Of a DNA stretch of 64,000 nt, positions 36,257 to 44,191 are shown piece after piece. Source of the stretch: Geodermatophilus saharensis (lineage in GTDB: Bacteria; Actinomycetota; Actinomycetes; Mycobacteriales; Geodermatophilaceae); assembly GCF_900188205.1 (NCBI RefSeq), contig NZ_FZOH01000002.1, forward strand, positions 744,001-808,000, in the 5' to 3' direction. The notes under the pieces were generated by a model. That model was not told the DNA's origin. It made no database searches and worked only from the letters and a program-made list of their open reading frames with translations. The stretch's first letter is position 1. The number at the start of each line of letters is the position of its first letter. The translations under genes were made by a program, and so were the position numbers.

Positions 36257-37636
36257 ATGACCACCACCCGCACCCGCAGCGCCGCACGGCGTACGGCCGA
36301 CGAGACGGCGCGCGAGGTCGCGACGCGACTGGCCGACCCGGCGATCGTCGCGGCCGCGGTTGCAGCCTCCCAGGAGCAGAGCACGCTGACGGACTTCGTC
36401 CGCTGGCGTCCGCACACCGTCGCGGGCGGCTACGCCGGAATCGCCCTGCTCTGCGGCGCGGCGGACGCGCGGTGGCCCGGCGAGGGCTTCGACCGGGCCG
36501 GCCACCACCACCTCGCCACCGCCACGGCCGCCGCGGAGGCCGCGGCGTACGTCGACTCGTCGCTGCACTCGGGGCTGGCCGGCCTCGGCTACGCCACGCA
36601 CGTGCTGACCGGCGGGCGCGACCGCTACCGGCGGCTCACGGCCACGGTCGACGCCGCCCTGCTGCCACGGGCGGAGGCCGCGGCGGAGCGGCTCGAGGCC
36701 GCCCGGGGGTGCGGGGTCGGGGCGTTCGACCTGATCTCGGGCCTGAGCGGCACTGCCGTCCACCTGCTGGCGCGCCGCGCCGACCCGGCCGTCGCGCGAG
36801 CGCTGCGCCGGGTGCTCGCCGCCCTGGCGAACCTGCTCGCCGACCGCGGCGAGCCGCGCCGCTGGCACACCCCCGCGGCGCTGTCGGGCGAGTCCCTGCG
36901 CACCGCCTACCCGCACGGCAACCACAACTGCGGGCTCGCGCACGGGATTCCCGGCCCGCTCGCCCTGCTGTCGGTGGCCCTGCTCGACGACGCGGTGGAC
37001 GACGATCTGGTCGAGGCCGTCGGCGGTGCCGTCGCCACGGCCGCGGGGTGGCTGGCCGCGCACCGGGTCGAGCTGCCGGAGGGTGCGGACTGGCCGAACG
37101 CCGTCGGCCTGCCCGCGCCCGACGGCACGCCGCACGAGCCGGACCCGTGCCATCCGGGTCGGGCAGCGTGGTGCTACGGGGTGGCGGGCGTGGCGCGGGC
37201 GCTGTGGCTCGCCGGTACCGCGCTCGACCACGCCGGGCTCGACCACGCCGGGCTCGACGACGTCGGGCTCGACGGGCAGGGCCACCGGGAGCTGGCACTG
37301 CGGGCCGTGCGGGCGGCGCTGGCCCGGCCGCCCGAGCAGCGCTACCTCACCAGCCCGACGGTCTGCCACGGCACCGCGGGCCTGCTGCTGGTGGCGGTCC
37401 GGTTCGCCGCGGACACGGGATGTCCGGATCTCGCGGCGTCCGTCGACGGGCTGACCGCCGATCTGCTCGGGGCGTACGAGCCCGGGTCGCTGCTCGGATT
37501 CCGCGACGTCGAGCCGGGCGGCGTGCAGGTCGACCAGCCGGCGCTGCTCGACGGCGCTCCGGGCGTCGCACTGGCGCTGATGGCCGCGGCCGGGCCGGAG
37601 CCGCCGGCCTGGGACCGGCTGTTCCTGCTGTCGTGA
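36257..37636 (+). CDS. Class I lanthipeptide cyclase (LanC-like)
   Basis: A 459-aa (alpha/alpha)6-barrel zinc enzyme that adds Cys thiols to dehydroamino acids. Zinc ligands are in AWCYGVAG (about 304) and CHGTAG (about 370-371); the general family motif GNHNCGLAHGIPGPLALLS is at about 218-236. ATG 36257 is 8 bases after the lanA1 stop; the open frame upstream overlaps the precursor and is ignored. A short tandem repeat LDHAG/LDHAG/LDDVG (about 325-340) is unusual for LanC and falls in a surface loop. Confidence 0.9.
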   Translation: MTTTRTRSAARRTADETAREVATRLADPAIVAAAVAASQEQSTLTDFVRWRPHTVAGGYAGIALLCGAADARWPGEGFDRAGHHHLATATAAAEAAAYVDSSLHSGLAGLGYATHVLTGGRDRYRRLTATVDAALLPRAEAAAERLEAARGCGVGAFDLISGLSGTAVHLLARRADPAVARALRRVLAALANLLADRGEPRRWHTPAALSGESLRTAYPHGNHNCGLAHGIPGPLALLSVALLDDAVDDDLVEAVGGAVATAAGWLAAHRVELPEGADWPNAVGLPAPDGTPHEPDPCHPGRAAWCYGVAGVARALWLAGTALDHAGLDHAGLDDVGLDGQGHRELALRAVRAALARPPEQRYLTSPTVCHGTAGLLLVAVRFAADTGCPDLAASVDGLTADLLGAYEPGSLLGFRDVEPGGVQVDQPALLDGAPGVALALMAAAGPEPPAWDRLFLLS

Positions 37637-37658
37637 AGCCCATGAGGGAGGTGCAGCG

Positions 37659-38156
37659 GTGACCGAGATCGACACGAGGTTCGACGTCGGCCCGGAGAGC
37701 GAGGGGAGCGTCGGGGAGGACGAGTTCGACCTGGACCTGCGGCTGGGCGAGCTGGCGGGGCGGCCCGGCCACCCGATGCAGCCGTTCGGCGGTGCACCGC
37801 TCTTCGGCGCCCCCCTCGAGGACGCACAGACCGATGGCGCCGGCTGCCTGCCCACCGGTGGGAAGGGCGAGGGCGGCACGTGCGGGACCCAGAACAACAC
37901 CTGTCCGGGCACGTGCGCGGGGCGCAACACCTGCCCGGCCACCGCCTGCAACACCTGTGCGGCCACGTGCGCCGGGCACAACACGTGCCCCGCGACGCAA
38001 TGCGGCCAGACCTGCGGGAACACCTGCCCGCGGACGGACTGCAACACCTGCCCGCGGACCGACTGCGGCCAGACCTGCGGTGACTTCACGAACTGCGGCG
38101 GGACGTGCGCGAACACGCACTGCTTCACCTGCCGGTCGGGCTGCCAAGAGCCGTGA
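37659..38156 (+). CDS. Giant cysteine-rich FxLD-type lanthipeptide precursor 2 (LanA2)
   Basis: A 165-aa paralogue of LanA1 from GTG 37659 (GGGAGG upstream). The leader box is DEFDLDLRLGELAG (21-34); the junction DAQTDGAGCLPTGGKG is nearly identical to LanA1. The core has 21 Cys with Thr directly before many (TCPGTCAGRNTCPATAC, NTCPRTDCNTCPRTDCGQTC), and charged Arg/Asp/Asn residues in place of LanA1 hydrophobics. It overlaps the start of the lanB gene by GTGA. Strong conservation of leader and junction with diverging core indicates two different mature products made by one enzyme set. Confidence 0.85.
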   Translation: MTEIDTRFDVGPESEGSVGEDEFDLDLRLGELAGRPGHPMQPFGGAPLFGAPLEDAQTDGAGCLPTGGKGEGGTCGTQNNTCPGTCAGRNTCPATACNTCAATCAGHNTCPATQCGQTCGNTCPRTDCNTCPRTDCGQTCGDFTNCGGTCANTHCFTCRSGCQEP

Positions 38157-41100
38157 CGGGCGGACGCACACTCTACGAACCGGTCGGCGGGATGGTGGTC
38201 CGCGCGCCGCTGCTGCCCGTGCAGCGCTACCTGGACCTGCCGGGGTCCACGCCGGCGGGAAGGGACGACCCGCTGCTCGCCCGCGCGGTCGCCGTGGCCA
38301 GCGAGGATCTCGCCGCCGCGCTCGCCCGCCCCGGGGCGCCGGACGGTCGTCGGGCCGAGGCGCTGCTGCGCTACCGGATCCGCAGCGCCACCCGGCCGAC
38401 GCCGTTCGGGCTGTTCGGCGGGGTGGCGGTCGGCGGGTGGGGTCCGATCACGGACCTGCGGATCGCCGAAGCACTGCGACCGACCCGCACCCGCCCCGAC
38501 ATGGGCTGGCTGGTGGACGCGGTGCGCACAGTCGAGCGGGCGGCCCCCGGCCGGCTGCGGCTGCAGGCGAACACCTGCGCGTTCGAGCGCGCCGGGCGCC
38601 TGCACCTGACCGACCGCAGCGCGGGAGGTGAGGCCGGGCCGGACGTCTCGGTGCGGGCCACGCCGGTTGTCCGGCGGGTGCTGGCGCTGGCGCGCACCCC
38701 GATCACCTACGACGCGCTGGTGGCGGCGGTGCTCGCCGCGACCCCGGGAGCGCCCCGGGATCGGGTGTGCGAGCTGGTCGACGAGCTGGCCCGCCAGGAC
38801 CTGCTCGTCAGCGACCTGCGCCCACCCCTGACGGCCGACCCCGTCGCACACGTGTGGGGCCGGCTCGCCGCGCTTGCGGACGTTCCCGCCGCCCGGGACG
38901 TCGCGGCGCGACTCGCCGACGCCGTCGACCGGGCGGCGCTGCTGGACACGGTGCTCGCCGACCCGGACGCGGGGTCCTTGGCCCGCAACGGCTCCTCCCC
39001 CGATCCCGTGCCGGTACTGACAGCCCTGCGGGCGCGGCTGCGCGAGGCCGACACCGACCCGGGCGCGGCGGAGCCGAGCGGGCACGCCGGGCGGGACGTC
39101 GTCCAGGTCGATTCGGCGCTCCCGCTGGCCGGACACGCCGTGACGGCCGCCGTCGCCGCCGACGCGGCCCGGGCCGTCGACCTGCTGCTGCGCCTGCACC
39201 CGTCCCCCGGCGGCCCCCCGCACCTGGCCGCCTACCGCGCGGCGTTCGCCGCCCGCTACGGCCACGACCGCAGCGTGCCGCTGCTGGAGCTGCTCGATCC
39301 GCGGTTCGGGCTCGGGCCGCCGGACGGGCACGCGTTCGGGCACGGCGTCGGGCCGGTCGACCGGGAGGCCCGGGCGCGGCGGGCGGAGCGGCTGACCGAG
39401 CTGGCGTGGGCAGGGCTGCAGTACGGCCGGGCGTCCGAGGGTGCGCCGGAGGTCGTCCTCGACGACGCCGACCTCGCGGCACTGTCGACCCGGACACCCG
39501 ACCCGCAGCAGCTGCTGCCGTCACTCGAGCTCAGCGCGTTCGTGCTGGCACCGTCCGCCGCCGCGCTCGACCGCGGCGAGCACCTGCTGCTCGTCGGCCC
39601 GAACCTCGGCGCCCACGCCGCCGGCCGTGGCCTCGGGCGCTTCGCGGACCTGCTTGGCGACTCGGCAACCGGCCTGCTGAACGCGATCACGGCGGCGGAG
39701 GAAGCCCGGTGCCGGCCGGCGAACGGCGCAACGGGCATCGTCGCCGAGCTCGTCTACCTGCCACGCCAGCGGCGCGCGGCGAACGTGGCGATCCGCCCGG
39801 CGGCGCGGCGCTACGAGATCCCGGTCGGGGTCGCGCCGGGGGTACCGGCCGACCGGGTCGTCGCGGCGGACGAGCTGCGCGTGCACGTCCGGGAAGGGCG
39901 GCTGCGCCTGTGGTGGGAGCGCGGCGGGGTCGATGTGGCCGTCTCGGCCGGGCACATGCTCAACACCAACAGCGCGCCGCAGGTGTGCCGGTTCCTGCAC
40001 GAGGTCGGGCTGGACGGCATCACCCCGCTGACGGGCTTCGACTGGGGACCCGCCGAGGGCCAGCCGGTGCTGCCCCGCGTGCGGTACGGGCGGATCGTGC
40101 TGCGGCCCGCGCAGTGGCGGCGGCGCCGGGCACGGGCCGCCGAGGAGCTGGCGGTGCGCGACCCGGCCGCGTTCGCCGCCGCGCTGCCGGCCTGGCGGCG
40201 GCGCCTGCGGCTGCCGCGGCGGGTGTACCTGGCCGAGGGCGACAACCGGCTGCTGCTCGACCTGGACGACCCCGCGCAGGCCGGCCTGCTGGCCGCCGAC
40301 CTGCGCCGCTCGCTCGGCGGCGACCTGGTGCTGCACGAGGCGCTGCCCGGGCCGGACGACGCCTGGCTGCCCGGCCCGGGCGGCCACTACGTCAGCGAAC
40401 TGGTGGTGCCGATGGTGCGGCGGGCGCCCGCCGCGGCTCGCCCCGCGACGGCGGTGGCGCCGGCGGCGGCAGTGACCCACGACGACGGCGACCGGCGACG
40501 GACGCCCGGCAGCGACTGGCTCTACCTCACCCTCACCGGACCCGCCGCCGGCCACGACGCCCTGATCACCGGGCCGGTGCGCGCGCTGGCCGACGAACTG
40601 GTGGCCCGCGGCGAGGCCCGCAGCTGGTTCTTCCTGCGCTACAACGACCCCGAGCCGCACCTGCGGTTGCGCCTGCACGGCGACCCGGCGACGCTGCTCG
40701 CCCGCGCCCTGCCGGCGGCCATGGCGACGGCGGCCGAGCTGGTCGGCTCGGGGGCGCTGCACCGCGCCGGCCTGGAGGTGTACGACCGTGAGCTGGAACG
40801 CTACGGCGGCCCGGAGGCGCTCGCGGTGGCCGAGGAGCTGTTCGCCGCCGACAGCCGGGCGGTCGCCGCGCTGCTCCCGCTGGCCCGCTCCCCGGGCGAG
40901 CGCCTGTGCCTGGCCGGGCTCGGCATCGACGACCTGCTCGACGCGCTGGGCCTGGACGCCGCGGCCCGGCTCGCCTGGTACTCCGACGCCGCCCCACCCC
41001 CGAAGGAGACCGCCGGCGCCCACCGCGAGCACGGCCCCCGCCTCCGGGACCTGCTCGACGGGCCGGGGGACGGCAGCGTTTCGGCGGCCCTGGCGGAACG

Positions 41101-41311
41101 CCGCGCAGCGATCGTCCCGCTCGGGGCGCGGCTGGCCGCGCTGCATGCCGCCGGGACGTGCCAGGTGTCCCTGCCGACGCTGGCCCGCAGCTTCGCCCAC
41201 CTGCACGGCAACCGCTGGGGTGTCGACCCGCCGGCGGAGCGGACGCTGCTGGGCCTGCTCCGCCGCGCCCTGCACGCCCGGCTGCGGCGGCCCGCGGCCG
41301 CGCACCACTGA
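38153..41311 (+). CDS. Class I lanthipeptide dehydratase, full-length LanB
   Basis: A 1052-aa enzyme with the N-terminal glutamylation domain (YEPVGGMVVRAPLLPVQRYL, RYRIRSATRPTPFGLFGGVA) and the C-terminal glutamate-elimination domain (SpaB_C type: WFFLRYNDPEPHLRLRLHG at about 826, YDRELERYGG at about 880). It transfers glutamate from glutamyl-tRNA to Ser/Thr of the precursor and eliminates it. The GTG at 38153 overlaps the lanA2 stop (GTGA), so translation is coupled. In class I dehydratases a RiPP recognition element in the N-terminal domain binds the FxLD leader. Confidence 0.9.
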   Translation: MTGGRTLYEPVGGMVVRAPLLPVQRYLDLPGSTPAGRDDPLLARAVAVASEDLAAALARPGAPDGRRAEALLRYRIRSATRPTPFGLFGGVAVGGWGPITDLRIAEALRPTRTRPDMGWLVDAVRTVERAAPGRLRLQANTCAFERAGRLHLTDRSAGGEAGPDVSVRATPVVRRVLALARTPITYDALVAAVLAATPGAPRDRVCELVDELARQDLLVSDLRPPLTADPVAHVWGRLAALADVPAARDVAARLADAVDRAALLDTVLADPDAGSLARNGSSPDPVPVLTALRARLREADTDPGAAEPSGHAGRDVVQVDSALPLAGHAVTAAVAADAARAVDLLLRLHPSPGGPPHLAAYRAAFAARYGHDRSVPLLELLDPRFGLGPPDGHAFGHGVGPVDREARARRAERLTELAWAGLQYGRASEGAPEVVLDDADLAALSTRTPDPQQLLPSLELSAFVLAPSAAALDRGEHLLLVGPNLGAHAAGRGLGRFADLLGDSATGLLNAITAAEEARCRPANGATGIVAELVYLPRQRRAANVAIRPAARRYEIPVGVAPGVPADRVVAADELRVHVREGRLRLWWERGGVDVAVSAGHMLNTNSAPQVCRFLHEVGLDGITPLTGFDWGPAEGQPVLPRVRYGRIVLRPAQWRRRRARAAEELAVRDPAAFAAALPAWRRRLRLPRRVYLAEGDNRLLLDLDDPAQAGLLAADLRRSLGGDLVLHEALPGPDDAWLPGPGGHYVSELVVPMVRRAPAAARPATAVAPAAAVTHDDGDRRRTPGSDWLYLTLTGPAAGHDALITGPVRALADELVARGEARSWFFLRYNDPEPHLRLRLHGDPATLLARALPAAMATAAELVGSGALHRAGLEVYDRELERYGGPEALAVAEELFAADSRAVAALLPLARSPGERLCLAGLGIDDLLDALGLDAAARLAWYSDAAPPPKETAGAHREHGPRLRDLLDGPGDGSVSAALAERRAAIVPLGARLAALHAAGTCQVSLPTLARSFAHLHGNRWGVDPPAERTLLGLLRRALHARLRRPAAAHH

Positions 41312-41448
41312 CACAAGTCCCAGCCGGGGCGGCTCGGACGGGCTGGCACCCGCCGGCACCCGGGTAAGCGGGCTCGCACCAAGTCGTGACCTGTGCGCGG
41401 CCCGGCAACCGGGAATGTGCGCCGAGTCGGAGCGCCGCACACGGGCGG

Positions 41449-44175
41449 TCAGGGCGCGGCCGACGGCTGCGGCGCGGCGAGCTCGGCCTTCCAGCCCGCG
41501 GCCCGCATGAGCGCGACGAGGGCGGCCTCGTCCATCACGGGCTCCCCGGCCCGGTTCCGCGCGACGCCCAGGATCTCGACGACGACGCCGTTCGGGTTCA
41601 CCCGCACGACCGCGCGGGGACTCGTGGGCAGGAGGGCGCGTTGACCCTTGTGGTTCCGCGGTGAGTACTCCGTGACCGTGTGCGCCGTCAGGCTCGGCAG
41701 ATCGGTGAAGGGCCGCGTCGGGTCCTCCACGAAGACGTAGCCGATGTCGGACAGCCGGAGCGTCTCGGGCATGCGATCGCCCGGAACCCGGGCGTTCCAG
41801 CGGTTGACCTCGGTGGCCGGTTCGATGAAGGCGTCGCCGTTCCAGAGGAAGTCCCCCCACTTGTCGTGCAGCCGGCTCAGCGCCCACGCCGCGGGATCGC
41901 CCTTCTGCTGGACGAACGAGATGAGCAGCCGCTGCCCGGGCGGTGGCGCGGCCCGCGCGACCTCGCCCCGGATCGCGGCGAGGGTCTCCCTGGCCTCGTC
42001 CTGGGTGATCCGCAGCTGCCCGACCAACCGTGCCGCGTTCCCCCGCTGGTCCAGCGCGATGGTGACCGACCGGTCGGCGGAGTGGACCGTGACCGTGCGG
42101 TCCGGCTGCACCGTCCACCCGGTCACGCCCGCCTTGCCCTTCGACGGAAGCACCGCAGCGGGCTTGAGGTCCGCGACGGTGGTCGGCGTCGTGCGCCCCG
42201 GAGGCTCGTTCGCCCGCGACTCCATCGGCCGCGACGGGATCGGGACCGATGGTCCGCCGCCTGCCGGGACGGCCTGCGGGCCGAAGAGCCGGTCGAGCCG
42301 GTCGAACAGCCGGTCGAGGACGCCCGGCGCGCGGGGGGTCGGGGTGGCCGCAGGACCGGCAGTGGGGGCGGCCTCGGGTGCGGCCGCCGGGGCTCGGGGA
42401 CCCGCCGCAGGTGTGCCCGTCGGCAGGTCCGGCGTGGCAGCCGGTGGGGCCGACGGCACGTCGGGGGTATCCGCCACGGACGCGGCGCGGCGCGGTGCGG
42501 CGACCTCCGCGGCCTCGATGAGGGCCGGCCGCGGCCGGCTGCCGGCACCGGGGACGCCCCGCGTCGACGGCTCGCCCTCCAGGACACCTCGCGTGATGGC
42601 GCTGAGGATGTGCCGGGAGAACCAGCTCCGCACCGGGCCAGGTGTGACGGGGCGGGGCGCGCCGGTGTCGCGGGACGGCCGGGCAGGCGCGGCATTCGTG
42701 GGCGCGGGCGCCGGCTCCGCCGCCGGTGCCGGGGTCGCCGGGCGCCCGGCCGCGGCAGGGACCGGCTCGGGCTCGGCCGCCGGCGCGCGCGGGGTCGTGG
42801 GGCGCGGCGTCCCGCCGCCGAACAAGTCGCGGATGCCGAGCATGTTCAGCGCGGTCTCCGCCCCTCCCGTCAGGCCTGCCGCCCACCGCTCGGCGTCGCT
42901 GCGGTTCAGGTCCTCGCTCGTGAGCAGGGACTCGTCCGTGACGGCCTCGTACAGCTTCCCCACCCCGGGGGCGTCGACCAGGGCCGCGGCCACGATCGAC
43001 AGCGGGTTCGAGCCGGCGGCGGTTCCCTCCTCGGTGCGGTTGATCAGCGAGTTGACGAAGTTCGCGCTCAGCCCGCTGGCGGTCAGGGCCTTCATCCACA
43101 GGCCGAACTTCACCCCCGAAGCGGCCTCGACGGCGGCCGGCACGTCCTTCAGCACCCGCCCGACCGCCGCGGCCCTCGTTCCGACGAACCGCGTCCCGGC
43201 CGCCACCGGCCCGCTGCCGAGGAACCCGCCCGCGACGAACACCGTCACCCAGCCGATGGCCTCGCCGACGTTGCCGGCGGCGTCGAACCGCCGGAACGCC
43301 TCCAGCCACGAGGCTTCCTCGGCGCGCTTGGCCTTCTGGTAGACCTGCTCCCCCCAGGCGTCCCAGTCGCGCGCCGCATCCTCCGGGAACGCCGCCCACC
43401 AGGCCCGTGCGGTGGCCTCGTCGCCCCACCAGCGGCGGAAGTCCGAGGTCTGTGCCACGTCGGCGGCCAGCCGCCGGAAGAATTCCTCGCGCGACGGGAA
43501 GTCGGACCATCCGGCGCGGCGCATCGCCTCCACGAGGTCGATGTCGGCCAGCTTCTCCTCGATCGCCACCGCCGCGGTCGGGTCGTCCGCCAGCGCCAGG
43601 TCCGCCTCGGTGATGCCGTCGCGCACCAGCTGCTCTCCCTGCTCCACGAGCGCGGCCAGCTCGGCGCCGGACGGCCGGCCCGTGACGCCCCGCAGCAGGT
43701 ACGCCCGGATGTGGTTCGGCAGCCGGGCGAACGCGGCGGCGGGGTCGGGCTCGACCACCACCGTCACCGAGCCGCCCAGCTGGAAGGTGGCCACGGCCTG
43801 GCGCCATTCGAAGCCGCCTCCCGACCACCGGACGAAGTCCGCGTCGGCATCCCCCACCGGCGCCCCGGCGGGCGACACCGTGTAGGAGCCGGGAGCGAAC
43901 CGGTTGGTCAGCACCTGGACCGGAACCGTCGCGCCGTTGGCGAGGTAACCCGTCGCGGCACCGGTGCCGGGCTCATAAGCGACGATCCGCACGAGGGGCG
44001 AGCCCTGCGTGACCAGGCCCGTCGCGACCCGGTTCCCGACCGCCTCCTGCAGGTCCAGCAGCGGATGTCCGGCGTCGGCAGGCAGGACGACGGGGGGCCG
44101 GGCGGCCGGGGCCCGGGCGGAGGCCGCCCGGCCGGTGTCCCGCTCGGCCCGGACGGCCCTGGCCCCGTCGCTCAT
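41449..44175 (-). CDS. Large eCIS-associated protein, putative cargo/effector
   Basis: A 908-aa protein, last gene of the eCIS operon, 16 bases after the fibre gene. The N-terminal motif LLDLQEAVGNRVATGLV (39-55) is the same type as in the 1126-aa cargo protein. A weakly hydrophobic central region (about 310-400: WVTVFVAGGFLGSGPVAAG) and long Pro/Ala-rich linkers (about 480-650) lead to a compact C-terminal domain of about 200 residues (TVTVHSADRSVTIALDQRGN, LHDKWGDFLWNGDAFIEP, LTAHTVTEYSPRNHKGQRAL). This layout suggests a toxin or enzymatic head; the domain is not recognised. No immunity-like gene follows. A tape-measure role is the alternative, as no other candidate exists. Confidence 0.65.
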   Translation of the reverse strand: MSDGARAVRAERDTGRAASARAPAARPPVVLPADAGHPLLDLQEAVGNRVATGLVTQGSPLVRIVAYEPGTGAATGYLANGATVPVQVLTNRFAPGSYTVSPAGAPVGDADADFVRWSGGGFEWRQAVATFQLGGSVTVVVEPDPAAAFARLPNHIRAYLLRGVTGRPSGAELAALVEQGEQLVRDGITEADLALADDPTAAVAIEEKLADIDLVEAMRRAGWSDFPSREEFFRRLAADVAQTSDFRRWWGDEATARAWWAAFPEDAARDWDAWGEQVYQKAKRAEEASWLEAFRRFDAAGNVGEAIGWVTVFVAGGFLGSGPVAAGTRFVGTRAAAVGRVLKDVPAAVEAASGVKFGLWMKALTASGLSANFVNSLINRTEEGTAAGSNPLSIVAAALVDAPGVGKLYEAVTDESLLTSEDLNRSDAERWAAGLTGGAETALNMLGIRDLFGGGTPRPTTPRAPAAEPEPVPAAAGRPATPAPAAEPAPAPTNAAPARPSRDTGAPRPVTPGPVRSWFSRHILSAITRGVLEGEPSTRGVPGAGSRPRPALIEAAEVAAPRRAASVADTPDVPSAPPAATPDLPTGTPAAGPRAPAAAPEAAPTAGPAATPTPRAPGVLDRLFDRLDRLFGPQAVPAGGGPSVPIPSRPMESRANEPPGRTTPTTVADLKPAAVLPSKGKAGVTGWTVQPDRTVTVHSADRSVTIALDQRGNAARLVGQLRITQDEARETLAAIRGEVARAAPPPGQRLLISFVQQKGDPAAWALSRLHDKWGDFLWNGDAFIEPATEVNRWNARVPGDRMPETLRLSDIGYVFVEDPTRPFTDLPSLTAHTVTEYSPRNHKGQRALLPTSPRAVVRVNPNGVVVEILGVARNRAGEPVMDEAALVALMRAAGWKAELAAPQPSAAP

Positions 44176-44191
44176 GGCGGTCGCCCGACCG

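Noticed and set aside
37200-37300. Short LDHAG repeats as a candidate CRISPR or regulatory repeat
   Set aside because: They are in-frame codon repeats within lanC and no spacer structure is present; no CRISPR array exists in the window.
35468-39343. Minus-strand open frame of 1291 codons over the lanthipeptide operon
   Set aside because: Shadow of lanA1, lanC, lanA2 and lanB; it is Arg/Gly/Gln-rich and only its last 24 codons have a plausible ribosome-binding site.
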